From Pikeienuella piscinae (GTDB lineage: Bacteria > Pseudomonadota > Alphaproteobacteria > Rhodobacterales > Rhodobacteraceae): a stretch of DNA of 64,000 bases. The translations under genes were made by a program, and so were the position numbers. The stretch is taken from positions 2,108,001-2,172,000 of the forward strand of contig NZ_CP049056.1 in assembly GCF_011044155.1 (NCBI RefSeq), written 5' to 3'. The notes under the pieces are model-generated. The model had not been told where the DNA came from and searched no databases. It saw only the letters and a program-made list of their open reading frames with translations. Numbering within the stretch: position 1 is the stretch's first letter; each line of letters opens with the position of its first letter. Shown one piece after another: positions 26,132 through 34,596 of the stretch.

Positions 26132-27541
26132 GTGGGCTGGCTGACCGATCTCATTGGCGCCCTGTTCGGGTGGGGCGCGGTGTTCGGAGCCGCGGTCGCG
26201 TGGTTCAGCTATTCGCTCGCCAACATCTGGAAGAAGGATAACACGGCCCGCGAACGCTGGATCAGGCGCCTTCGCAATACCGACTGGTCCGAATCCTACG
26301 GCCGGATAGTCAACGCGGCGCTCGACTGGCTGGACCGGCGCTTCAGCCCGGAAATCGCCGAAGACCCGCCGCCATTCGCGCCGGGCTCGCCCCGCGCTGC
26401 GTGGAGCGCGCCGCTCCTTTCCTTCCTCCTCGCGGTCGCGCTGGCCTATCCGCTGCTCGGGCTGATCGCGCAATGGGCGGCGACCGGCGGCGATGCGGCG
26501 GTCGGCGGGTTGGTGATCGTCCCGGCGGAACCTGTGGTGGGAATCAGGATCGCGACGCTATGCGGGATTGCCCTTGTGGCGTTCGCCATGTGGGAATGTC
26601 GAACAGCAACCAGAACCGGCTACGCAGTGTTCTGGTTGCTGTTCGCAGGCGCAGTCGCATTCGCAGTCGCATTCGCAGTCGCAGGCGCAGTCGCAGTCGC
26701 AGTCGCATTCGCAGTCGCATTCGCAGTCGCAGGCGCAGTCGCAGTCGCATTCGCAGTCGCAGTCGCATTCGCAGTCGCATTCGCAGTCGCAGGCGCAGTC
26801 GCAATCGCAGTCGAAATTCTCGGCCGAAGAACCGGCCGTCCGGCGCTGATGCTTTTTCTCTGGACGCTGCTCGCCAGCGGGCTGATCCACATTGCGGTGA
26901 GCGCGACGCCGAGAATCCCCGAAGGAAATCGCGGCGTCATCCTCTTCGTCAGCATCCTGCCGCTTCTGAACGGCCTTACCGATTTTCTCTCGGTCGGCGC
27001 CTCGCGCTGGCTTTTGCGAACCGCCGCACCCACCGACGCGCAGCGCCGCCCGCGCCTGCTGCACTGGCGCTGGGACGCGGCGGCGGCGCTGGCGACTCTC
27101 GCTTTGCTCGCCGTCGGGTTCATAGCCTTCGTCACCTTCTCGGTTCCGCAGGACGGCGTGCCGCTGATCGACCTGATGGCGACTTTCACGGATATCCGCG
27201 TGCACCCGGAAAACTACTGGTGGCTCGGCTTCATGGTCTTCACCACGCTGCTGCCGTCGCTCCTCCACCTCCTCCTCGCCGCCTACAGCGCCTTCCTGCT
27301 CGTCCCGACCGGGCTTCGCCGTTGGATCGCGGACAGGCTGGAGGCCGGCGCTTCGGGCGACGAGGAGCGCGGCAAATACGCCGCCGCCGCGCTGATCCTC
27401 CTCTGCGCCTCCTCGCTCTCCCTTCCATTGATCGTGATGGCGGAGGGCGCGCTCCAGCTCTGGTCGGGCCGCGCCGATCTGCGCGACGGGACGCTTCGGC
27501 TTTGCGAATGGTTCACGCTCTGGCTCGGCCAATTCGCCTGA
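26132..27541 (+). CDS. Polytopic membrane protein with an Ala-Val/Phe repeat segment
   Basis: A 469-residue membrane protein of unknown function starting at a GTG (26132) behind GAGGGGGAC. It has an N-terminal hydrophobic segment, a soluble stretch (about 33-90) and many membrane helices after that. Residues about 172-227 are an unbroken alternation of Ala with Val, Phe, Gly or Ile, encoded by a hexanucleotide repeat. A further six or so helices and an acidic loop follow. No transport or enzyme motif is recognisable. Repeat length is likely to vary between strains in steps of two residues, keeping the frame open. Confidence 0.75.
   Translation: MGWLTDLIGALFGWGAVFGAAVAWFSYSLANIWKKDNTARERWIRRLRNTDWSESYGRIVNAALDWLDRRFSPEIAEDPPPFAPGSPRAAWSAPLLSFLLAVALAYPLLGLIAQWAATGGDAAVGGLVIVPAEPVVGIRIATLCGIALVAFAMWECRTATRTGYAVFWLLFAGAVAFAVAFAVAGAVAVAVAFAVAFAVAGAVAVAFAVAVAFAVAFAVAGAVAIAVEILGRRTGRPALMLFLWTLLASGLIHIAVSATPRIPEGNRGVILFVSILPLLNGLTDFLSVGASRWLLRTAAPTDAQRRPRLLHWRWDAAAALATLALLAVGFIAFVTFSVPQDGVPLIDLMATFTDIRVHPENYWWLGFMVFTTLLPSLLHLLLAAYSAFLLVPTGLRRWIADRLEAGASGDEERGKYAAAALILLCASSLSLPLIVMAEGALQLWSGRADLRDGTLRLCEWFTLWLGQFA
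26645..26812 (+). repeat. 28-unit hexanucleotide tandem repeat, GCA-NNC
   Basis: I count 28 consecutive six-base units GCA followed by GTC, TTC, GGC or ATC, with longer blocks (GTC-TTC-GTC-TTC-GTC-GGC) repeated three times. Every alanine uses GCA although neighbouring sequence prefers GCG/GCC. That points to expansion by slippage rather than codon selection. None of the six frames meets a stop inside the tract. Confidence 0.95.
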
Positions 27542-27650
27542 ATCGGGCCGCCCGAACCGTGCGCCGGGTGGACGCTGAAAATGCCGGATTCGCCCTTGAG
27601 GCCGCGTCGCGCGCGCATTAACCCCCGCGAAAGGAAACGGGAGCCGCGCC

Positions 27651-27875
27651 ATGACAGCCGCCAACATTCTCATCGGGATCGGCCTCGTCGCCGCGATCGC
27701 CGGACTCGCCGGCGTCGTCTGGTGCATCCGCCTCGCCCGCCGGGTGCAGGCCGGAAAAGTGCCCGAGGACCAGCTTCAGTCCGCCTTCGCGCGCCTCTCC
27801 GCCGTCAACATGGCCGCCATCGGCGGCGCGATGATGGGGCTGGCGATGCTGCTCGTCGGGCTGCTGATCCGCTAG
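27651..27875 (+). CDS. Small two-helix membrane protein
   Basis: A 74-residue protein with two hydrophobic helices (about 5-26 and 52-73) joined by a basic/polar loop (RLARRVQAGKVPEDQLQ). An upstream GGGAG and consistent codon use support it being real. It stands alone 109 bases after the repeat-containing membrane-protein gene on the same strand and may be co-transcribed with it. Family and function not recognised. Confidence 0.7.
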   Translation: MTAANILIGIGLVAAIAGLAGVVWCIRLARRVQAGKVPEDQLQSAFARLSAVNMAAIGGAMMGLAMLLVGLLIR

Positions 27876-27876
27876 A

Positions 27877-27961
27877 GCGTTTTCGGATCAATCCGGATCA
27901 AAACCAATCGCCATTCGGCCGCCCTTCAGGCGAATGGCGATTCAATCCGATCCGAAAACGC
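27877..27961. repeat. Nested inverted repeat (palindromic element), possibly interspersed
   Basis: Outer arms GCGTTTTCGGATC (27877-27889) and GATCCGAAAACGC (27949-27961) are perfectly complementary. Inner arms AATCGCCATTCG (27906-27917) and CGAATGGCGATT (27931-27942) are too, around a 13-base loop. It begins just after one stop codon and covers the last codons of the convergent glycosyltransferase gene. GCGTTTTC-type palindromes recur in many alphaproteobacterial genomes; here it may also end transcription from both sides. Confidence 0.8.
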
Positions 27962-28949
27962 CCTGGGCGCCGTCGTCGATCTCCAGCAATTCGGCCCAGA
28001 GCCGGCGCTGCGCCTCGGCGTCGTTCAGCCGCGCTGCGAGCGCGGCGCCGGCCTTCGCCATTTCCCGCGTTTCCAACGGGTTGGCCGCCAGCCGGTCCAG
28101 CGCTGCGCGCCATTCGGCCGGATCTGGGCCAAGCGCGAGACCCGCCCCCGCCTCCACCGCCAGCGCCGCGCCGGGCCAGGCGCGCGCGTATAGCCCGGCC
28201 GCCCCGGCGACCGCGTGCTCGATCAGCTTGTTCAGCGAACGCGCGGCGTTGAACGGCGTCTCCGCCAGCGGATAGAGCGCGACATGCGGCTGGAGCGCGG
28301 GAAGCGCCGCCCGCCAGTCGCGCCAGCCCATCGCGCCGAGATCGCGCGCCCGCGCGTGCCCCACCTGCCCGCCATGCCCACCGCCGACGATCAGTTCGGC
28401 TTCGGGCCAGTCGTCCAGAAACCCGCGCAGCATCGTCGCGAGCGGCGCGAAATCCGGCCCGTGCACCTGGCTGCCGAGAAAGGCCACCCGGAACGGCCCA
28501 TCGGCGCGGTGATGCGACAAGCTCGAAAATTCCGTTTTCCAATAAGGATTTAATACCCTCACATCGAGCCCCGACGCCCGCGCCCGGATCATCCCTTCCA
28601 GCGCGGGGGAGCTGACCACCGCCGCCGCCGCGCCGGGCAGGAAGCGCGCCGCCGCCGCGCGCTCCACATTGTCGAGCTTGAACCGCCAGTAGCGCGAGAG
28701 CGCCGCGTCCGCGCCGTCGAGATCAATGGCGTCGTCGATCAGATAGACATGCCGGGGCCGCAGACTGGCCCGCCCGGCCCGCCCGTCATGGCGAATGACC
28801 AGCCGCACGGTCGCGGAGGCGAAGACCGTCGGCGCGTAGCGCGTGACCAGCCCGCGCCGAAGCCAGTCGGCGCAGGAATCGGCGAAATAAAGATCGGCCG
28901 TGGGAGAGTTCAGCGTCGTCAGCGCGCGGGTGAAGACGCGGCGCAGCAT
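27942..28949 (-). CDS. Glycosyltransferase-like protein (capsule locus)
   Basis: A 335-residue protein that looks like a GT-B fold glycosyltransferase: the nucleotide-sugar half includes FRVAFLGSQVHGPDF, a middle VIGGGH-like strand and the LNKLIEHAVAGAAGLYA region typical of the donor site in GT4-like enzymes. It has no strong family-defining motif, so the call rests on overall pattern and on the capsule-export genes that follow upstream on the same strand (six bases from the KpsE-like gene). Its last five residues are encoded within the palindromic element. Confidence 0.7.
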   Translation of the reverse strand: MLRRVFTRALTTLNSPTADLYFADSCADWLRRGLVTRYAPTVFASATVRLVIRHDGRAGRASLRPRHVYLIDDAIDLDGADAALSRYWRFKLDNVERAAAARFLPGAAAAVVSSPALEGMIRARASGLDVRVLNPYWKTEFSSLSHHRADGPFRVAFLGSQVHGPDFAPLATMLRGFLDDWPEAELIVGGGHGGQVGHARARDLGAMGWRDWRAALPALQPHVALYPLAETPFNAARSLNKLIEHAVAGAAGLYARAWPGAALAVEAGAGLALGPDPAEWRAALDRLAANPLETREMAKAGAALAARLNDAEAQRRLWAELLEIDDGAQGVFGSD

Positions 28950-28955
28950 CCCCGC

Positions 28956-30290
28956 TCAGCGCCGGTCCTTGATGTTATAGGCGATCATCACGAGGACGAC
29001 CCACCCCATAAAGAGGAAGACGAAGCTCAGACCGCCGAGCATGTACCGCTCCGGGTACTCCGCCGTCTGGGCCAAAGTGGGCGCGACATGGGCTGAAAGA
29101 TACCGCTGCTGGCGACGCGCCTCCCCCTTCGCGTTTTCGAAGGACGCGAGCGCGACGGCATAGGCCTGTTCGGCGAGTTCGCGGTCGACGGTCAGCTCCT
29201 CGAACTTGCCGACGGCCTCGGAAAGCGTCTCGCCGGCGCCGTTCGAAGCGAGCTTGGCGCGCTCCTCGGAGATCGCCGCCTCCAGCGAACGGATCCGGCG
29301 CTCGGCGGAAACCACGCGCGAATCGCTCTCGTCGGCGAACTGCCTGAGCTGGTCGAACTTCAGTTGCTCGGTCGTGAGTTTCGCCTCCAGTTCGCCGATG
29401 CGCTGCATCAGCGCCTGCACGTCGAGCGACGGATCGACACGCTGTTCGCTCGCGCGAAGCTCCGTGAGGCGGAGCCGCACGTCGCGCAGATGGTCGACCG
29501 CCTCCTCGAGATAGACACGCGCGTCGCGCAGCGCATCCTCGCGCGCTTCCGCCGAAAGCCGATTGATCAGCAGCGTGCTCTCCTTCAGCACAGCCTTTGC
29601 GATGGTCTGCGCATCCTGCGGATCGAACGCGCGCACCTCCACCTCGACGATGCCAGCGTCGAACGAAACGAGAACCATGCTCTTCCAATACTCGGTCAGC
29701 GCCTCGATCGAGGGATCGTCGCCGAGCGAATACCACCAGTCGGTCGCCTGCGGCCGGTTGTAGATGGTCCTGAGGTCGAGCTCATCCTGCAGCTTCTCAA
29801 CCAGGTTCTGACTCTGGATGTAGCCGTAAAGCACCTCTGCGTCGTCGGCGACAGCACCGCTGGAGCCGCCGAATATCGCCCCGAGCGTGCTGAGCGTCGG
29901 GCCATCGTCGGACTGGATGGTGAACGCAAGCTGCGAGGCGTACTGGTCCACCGCCCGGAAATGTAGATACCAGTTCACGAAAGCGGACGGCGCGACGACG
30001 AAAAGGACGAAACTAACGACCAGCAGCCAGTGGCGGAACCTGAACCGCGCCCGCGTCTGGCCAAGGGGTCGGCGCGGCGGGCCGGGGCGCCGGGCGACGA
30101 TGCGGCCCGGCCCGTTCCCACCACCTTGCCCGGCGAGCGGCTGCGGCTTCGGGTCCGACTTCACGGCGCCGCCCGCCCTGCGCGCCGGCGCTGCGACGGC
30201 GGATTTCGTCTGCCCCTTCAGCGGCGGCGCCGTGAACACAGCGTCGCCCACCGATCGAAGCGGAGCGGATTCGGCTTTCTTGTCAGTCAT
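28956..30290 (-). CDS. kpsE: Capsule polysaccharide export inner-membrane protein, KpsE/RkpU-like
   Basis: A 444-residue polysaccharide co-polymerase-type protein (PCP-3, Wzz-like fold). A Pro/Arg-rich cytoplasmic N-terminus (1-84) is followed by TM1 (about 87-108), a periplasmic part with a long coiled coil (about 240-390) and TM2 near 415-437. Such proteins bridge the KpsMT transporter to the outer-membrane channel in ABC-dependent capsule export. I chose the ATG at 30290 (MTDKKAESAP); the open frame upstream is arginine-rich and unlikely. Divergent from kpsM. No outer-membrane channel gene is seen in the window. Confidence 0.88.
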   Translation of the reverse strand: MTDKKAESAPLRSVGDAVFTAPPLKGQTKSAVAAPARRAGGAVKSDPKPQPLAGQGGGNGPGRIVARRPGPPRRPLGQTRARFRFRHWLLVVSFVLFVVAPSAFVNWYLHFRAVDQYASQLAFTIQSDDGPTLSTLGAIFGGSSGAVADDAEVLYGYIQSQNLVEKLQDELDLRTIYNRPQATDWWYSLGDDPSIEALTEYWKSMVLVSFDAGIVEVEVRAFDPQDAQTIAKAVLKESTLLINRLSAEAREDALRDARVYLEEAVDHLRDVRLRLTELRASEQRVDPSLDVQALMQRIGELEAKLTTEQLKFDQLRQFADESDSRVVSAERRIRSLEAAISEERAKLASNGAGETLSEAVGKFEELTVDRELAEQAYAVALASFENAKGEARRQQRYLSAHVAPTLAQTAEYPERYMLGGLSFVFLFMGWVVLVMIAYNIKDRR

Positions 30291-30498
30291 TGGCCCACCC
30301 GGGATCCATCTGGCCGCGCGCTCACGGTCCGCCGCGGCGCCGGCGAGATATGCGCGTATCCGCCGAATTTTGCAACGCGGCGAGGCGAACTCCCAACGCC
30401 GGCGCCGCACGGCGATGATCCGCCGCTTTGACAATGGCCCGCGCGCTGGCTAGCCGTTGCGGCGGAAGCGGCGCCCGGTGGCGCGGCCGGAGGCGAAT

Positions 30499-31299
30499 AT
30501 GGCGCGAAAGCAGGCGGTCACGAAACCCCTCCCGAGCTTCGCGAACATCCGCGTCATTGTTGCGCTGATGATGCGCGAGATGTCGACCCGTTACGGCCGC
30601 TCGGCCGGCGGCTACATGTGGGCGTTGCTCGAACCGGTTGGCATGATCGCGATCATGTCGGTGGTTTTCGGCATGGCGATGCGCTCGCCTTCGATCGGCA
30701 GCAGCTTCCCGCTGTTCTTCGCCACCGGCTTCCTCACTTTTCAGTTCTATACGGAGCTTTCGTCGTTCTCGTCGAGCGCGATCAACATGAACAAGCCCCT
30801 GCTGACCTATCCGCGGGTGACGCCGATCGATGCGATCCTGGCGCGGTTCCTCCTGCAGTTCTTCACGCTGGCCACTTCGGCGATCGTCATTTTCTCCGGC
30901 ATCATCTATTTCGAGGAAATCCGCACGATCTACGATTTCACCGCGATGCTGAAAGCGGTGGGCTACGCCAGCCTGCTCGGGCTCGGCGTCGGCGCGACGA
31001 ACACGGTGATTTTCACCTTCGTGCCGACCTATCAGAACGTCTGGAAGATCATCAACCGGCCGATGTTCCTGATTTCCGGCGTTTTCTTCACCTATGAGGA
31101 CATGCCGCGCACGGTGCAGGATATCCTCTGGTTCAACCCGGTGATGCACGTCATCGGGTTGATGCGGCGGGGCTTCTACCCCAGTTATCACGCAACCTAT
31201 GTCTCCGAGTTCTATGTCGGCGGCATGGCGATCGGATTTCTGACGATCGGGTTCTTTCTGGTATACTCCAACAAGACCGCCCTGATCGAAACGCGGTGA
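30499..31299 (+). CDS. kpsM: Capsule polysaccharide ABC transporter permease, KpsM-like
   Basis: A 266-residue ABC-2 type permease with six hydrophobic segments and the family's N-terminal amphipathic part (MMREMSTRYGRSAGGYMWALLEP). The ATG at 30499 has GGAGG at proper spacing; a TTG further upstream (30457) is unlikely. It forms the membrane channel for the lipid-linked capsule chain with the ATPase encoded 10 bases downstream. Confidence 0.93.
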   Translation: MARKQAVTKPLPSFANIRVIVALMMREMSTRYGRSAGGYMWALLEPVGMIAIMSVVFGMAMRSPSIGSSFPLFFATGFLTFQFYTELSSFSSSAINMNKPLLTYPRVTPIDAILARFLLQFFTLATSAIVIFSGIIYFEEIRTIYDFTAMLKAVGYASLLGLGVGATNTVIFTFVPTYQNVWKIINRPMFLISGVFFTYEDMPRTVQDILWFNPVMHVIGLMRRGFYPSYHATYVSEFYVGGMAIGFLTIGFFLVYSNKTALIETR

Positions 31300-31309
31300 G
31301 CCGACGACG

Positions 31310-31969
31310 ATGATCGAACTGATCGACCTCTCGAAAGAATATCGTTCCGGGTCTATCCGGCGAACGATCGCGGAGAACATCAACCTGACGATCCCGCGCG
31401 GGCGGAGCCTCGGGCTGCTGGGGCGGAACGGTGCGGGAAAATCGACGCTGCTGCGCATGATCGCCGGCACGGTGGAGCCGGATTCGGGGCGCATCATTCG
31501 CCACGCGACGGTCTCCTGGCCGCTCGGATTCGCCGGCAGCTTTCACGGCATGATGACCGGGGCGCAGAACGTCCGGTTCGTCGCCCGCATCTACGGGCGC
31601 GACCCGGACATGCTGATCGCCTATGTCGCCGATTTTTCCGAACTCGGCGAAGCGCTTTACATGCCGGTCAACGCCTATTCCTCCGGCATGCGCGCCCGGC
31701 TCGCCTTCGGCGTCTCGATGGGAATCGATTTCGACTACTATCTGGTGGACGAGACGACGGCGGTCGGCGACGTCAATTTCAAGAAGAAATGCCGCAAGGT
31801 CTTCGCGGAAAGACTGGCCGCCTCTGACGTGATCATGGTCTCGCACGCGACCGCGACGCTTATCGATTATTGCAAGGCCGGCGTGGTGCTGGAGGATGGA
31901 AGGGTCACCTATTACGAGAATATCGCGGATGCGGTCGAAGCGCATGAAGCCAATATGGCGATGCGCTGA
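31310..31969 (+). CDS. kpsT: Capsule polysaccharide ABC transporter ATPase, KpsT-like
   Basis: A 219-residue ATPase with Walker A GRNGAGKST, signature YSSGMRARLAFG and Walker B YYLVDETTAVGD. The degenerate signature and the short length without a carbohydrate-binding C-terminal domain are typical of KpsT/BexA rather than Wzt. It is co-transcribed with kpsM. It ends five bases from the convergent capsule gene. Confidence 0.94.
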   Translation: MIELIDLSKEYRSGSIRRTIAENINLTIPRGRSLGLLGRNGAGKSTLLRMIAGTVEPDSGRIIRHATVSWPLGFAGSFHGMMTGAQNVRFVARIYGRDPDMLIAYVADFSELGEALYMPVNAYSSGMRARLAFGVSMGIDFDYYLVDETTAVGDVNFKKKCRKVFAERLAASDVIMVSHATATLIDYCKAGVVLEDGRVTYYENIADAVEAHEANMAMR

Positions 31970-31974
31970 ACGCG

Positions 31975-33207
31975 TCAGCGCGCCCAGTCGGGGAACGGCC
32001 GGCGGGTAAGCCGCTCAACGGCCTCGGCCACGGCGCGCTTCCGGCCCTCCGGATGAAAGAACGAACCCTTGATCTGGATCTCGCGGGCGAGCGCGCGCAC
32101 CAGCGCCGCCTCGAGCGTGTGATCCACCGGCTCCGGCGCCGTCCAGAAGCTATCCAGAGACCCCTGATGCGTAAGACCGGGCATGTCGTAGACCGCGCTC
32201 CCCAGCACCTTCACCGGCGTCCCGGCCCGTATGCTGTGCAGCCCGACCGTAGAGTTGGCCATCACCGCGCCCTTGGCGTGACGGATGAGGAGGCCGAGAT
32301 CGCCGCCCCGAATCAGATCGACGCGGCCGCCCAGCCCACGCCGCCGGGCCATTTCCGGCACGCGGCGGCGCCAGTTCAGATAATCGCTGTCCAGGGGGTG
32401 CATCTTGACCACCAGCCGCCGCGTCGCCGGCGCCGCGCGCGCCATCGAGTCGAGCACCTCCTCGATCATCTCCGCGTAATCGCCATAGGGCGAGGAGGCC
32501 CGGATCTGATAGTCCTGCGCAAGTTGCATGGCGAAGAGCGTGTAGTCGGAATCCGCCGTCGCGCAGCGCGCCTGAACGGCCCGCGCCGCCCGCTCGTCCC
32601 GGCGTTCGCTCAGGAGCGTCGCGATCCAGTGATAGTAATGGGTGAAGATCGAAAACGGCAGATCCAACCGGTAGTGCGGATAGAATCCGAAACCGGCGAT
32701 GGTGGACGCATACATACCGATATCCGCCATCGCCTCAGCGATAAAACCGCTGGGATAGAGCGCCGCGTCATCGTGCGGATCATCCGGCCCGGGCGCGCCA
32801 AGCCGGCGAATGACGTCCGGATCCTTCGGAAAGCGCGAGAACGCTCCCATCGCTTCAGGCTCCAGCGTCAGCCAGTTCGGCCGGAGATACCCGAACTCGA
32901 TCGTCCAGGCGCGGACGCCGGCGGCTTTCGCCGCATCCAGCGCGTCGATATTCCAGGGATGCCGGTCGGCGTAGTAAATGACGTCCGTGATTCCCTCGTC
33001 CGCCAGATAGGCGTCGAGCCAGGGTCGCCAGCCCGCCTTCGGCCCGCGGTAGGAGCGCGCCCCGAGTCGCGGCCAGTAGAGCCAGTCCTGTCCGGAAAGC
33101 CGCACCTTGGCGACGGCGTGTCCTTCGGCCTTCAGCGCGTCCGCGAGCTGCAGCCAGAACTTCGAGTGATGCCCTTGCAGGAACAGGAAGCTCTTCCGTT
33201 CAGTCAC
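31975..33207 (-). CDS. Capsule polysaccharide synthesis protein (KpsS/KpsC superfamily), copy A
   Basis: A 410-residue member of the Capsule_synth family, whose E. coli members KpsS and KpsC add the Kdo linker to the lipid anchor. Landmarks are FLFLQGHHSKFWLQLADAL at the start, TIEFGYLRPNWLTLEPEAMGA, QLAQDYQIRASSPYGDY, VVKMHPLDSDYLNW and the end GAVMANSTVGLHSIRAGTPVKVLG. The GTG at 33207 is chosen because it starts right before the first beta strand and has GGAG upstream. It is divergent from a clear paralogue across 138 bases. Confidence 0.85.
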   Translation of the reverse strand: MTERKSFLFLQGHHSKFWLQLADALKAEGHAVAKVRLSGQDWLYWPRLGARSYRGPKAGWRPWLDAYLADEGITDVIYYADRHPWNIDALDAAKAAGVRAWTIEFGYLRPNWLTLEPEAMGAFSRFPKDPDVIRRLGAPGPDDPHDDAALYPSGFIAEAMADIGMYASTIAGFGFYPHYRLDLPFSIFTHYYHWIATLLSERRDERAARAVQARCATADSDYTLFAMQLAQDYQIRASSPYGDYAEMIEEVLDSMARAAPATRRLVVKMHPLDSDYLNWRRRVPEMARRRGLGGRVDLIRGGDLGLLIRHAKGAVMANSTVGLHSIRAGTPVKVLGSAVYDMPGLTHQGSLDSFWTAPEPVDHTLEAALVRALAREIQIKGSFFHPEGRKRAVAEAVERLTRRPFPDWAR

Positions 33208-33345
33208 GCGCCGCGCTCCACGATGTTCTCTGGCCCCCGCCACGTCTTGGCCTCTCGCATGGAAGCGGGGGGTGAGGCAAGGCGCGCCCGGCTTGGCGCG
33301 GGGCATCGCCTGTGCTTTTGTCCGCCGCGCATGACAGGAGAGACG

Positions 33346-34596
33346 ATGAGAGATGACCGGGGCCCTGACGAAGAGCGCGTCTTCCTGCTGTTGCAGGGGC
33401 CGATGTCGTTCTTCTTCACCTATCTCGCCACCGCGCTCCGGGCGCGGGGCGCCTCCGTCCGGCGGGTCCTCCTCTGCCCCGGCGACCGGCTCTTCTGGCG
33501 CGGTCCAGGCGCCGTCTCCTATCGCGGACGGCCCGAGGGATGGGCGCCGTGGCTGCGCGCGCTGATCCAGGCGGAGCATGTGACCGATATCGCCTGCCTC
33601 GGCGACGGCCGGCGCTGGCATGAAGAAGCCGTGCGCATCGCGGAAGATCTCGGGCTCCGCGTGCATGTCGTCGAGCAGGGATATCTGCGGCCCGGCTGGC
33701 TGACGGTGGAGCCAAGCGGAACCGGTGGGCGGAGCCGCTTTCCCCGCGACTGGACCGCGATCGAGGCGCTCGCCGGCCCGGCGAAGGCGCCCCCCCGTTT
33801 CAGGACCAGCTTCTTCGGCTACGCGGCGATGGACGTCGCGTTCAACCTGGCGAACATTTTCACGTCATGGGCGCTCTATCCGCATTTCCGGCTGCATACG
33901 CTGGACCATCCAGCGCGCGAATGGGCCGGGTGGATATTTAACAAGGCGCTACCCTTCCGGCGGCGCCGGCGTGAGCGCAGGGCGATGGAGGCGCGGATCG
34001 CGGAACACCGGGGCCCGCTCTTCGTTCTTCCCCTGCAACTCGACACCGACTACCAGATCCGCCTTCACGCCCCGCCGGGCGGCGTTGCGGCGCTGCTGCG
34101 GCGAACGGTGCTCTCTTTTGCGGATCACGCGCCCGCCGACGCGCTGCTCGTGGTGAAAATCCACCCGCTCGACCATGGCGAGGCCGACTGGCGCGCGGTC
34201 ATGGGCCGCGCCGCCGAGGCGGCCGGGGTCGCGGACCGTTGCGTCTTTCTCGATGGCGGCGACCTCGACGCTCTTCTCGGGCGCGCTGCGGGCGTCATCG
34301 TAGCCAACTCCACCGTGGGATTGACGGCGCTCGGCGCGGGCGCACCGGTCGTCGCCCTCGGGACGGCGATCTATGATCTTCCCGGCCTGACCTTTCAGGG
34401 CGGGTTGGACCGGTTCTGGACCGACGCCGCGCCGCCCGACTCGGCGCGGCTCGATTCACTGATCCGCGCCCTTACCGCGACAATCCAGGTGCCGGGCGGA
34501 TTTGACGGGTCCGGCGCGCGGCCGGGCGCCGCCGCGATGGCGGAGCGGATGCTGGCGCCGCCTCCGTGGAACCCTGCGGAGGCGCCAGCGCGATGA
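33346..34596 (+). CDS. Capsule polysaccharide synthesis protein (KpsS/KpsC superfamily), copy B
   Basis: A 416-residue paralogue of the divergent neighbour, sharing FLLLQGPMSFFFTYLATAL, VEQGYLRPGWLTVEP, LQLDTDYQIRLHAPPGG, VVKIHPLDHGEADW and the closing VIVANSTVGLTALGAGAPVV. It probably transfers Kdo or another sugar to the lipid or linker. AGGAGAG lies between a possible ATG at 33331 and the chosen ATG at 33346. Its stop overlaps the start of the SDR gene (ATGA), so lipid-modifying and glycosyl transfer steps are coupled. Confidence 0.87.
   Translation: MRDDRGPDEERVFLLLQGPMSFFFTYLATALRARGASVRRVLLCPGDRLFWRGPGAVSYRGRPEGWAPWLRALIQAEHVTDIACLGDGRRWHEEAVRIAEDLGLRVHVVEQGYLRPGWLTVEPSGTGGRSRFPRDWTAIEALAGPAKAPPRFRTSFFGYAAMDVAFNLANIFTSWALYPHFRLHTLDHPAREWAGWIFNKALPFRRRRRERRAMEARIAEHRGPLFVLPLQLDTDYQIRLHAPPGGVAALLRRTVLSFADHAPADALLVVKIHPLDHGEADWRAVMGRAAEAAGVADRCVFLDGGDLDALLGRAAGVIVANSTVGLTALGAGAPVVALGTAIYDLPGLTFQGGLDRFWTDAAPPDSARLDSLIRALTATIQVPGGFDGSGARPGAAAMAERMLAPPPWNPAEAPAR

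Noticed and set aside
26645-26812. CRISPR array or intergenic satellite
   Set aside because: Units are six bases with no spacers and lie in frame inside a larger membrane-protein gene.
28956-34596. Wzx/Wzy-dependent capsule
   Set aside because: KpsE, KpsM and KpsT-like proteins and KpsS/KpsC-type enzymes indicate ABC-transporter-dependent export; no flippase or polymerase gene is visible.
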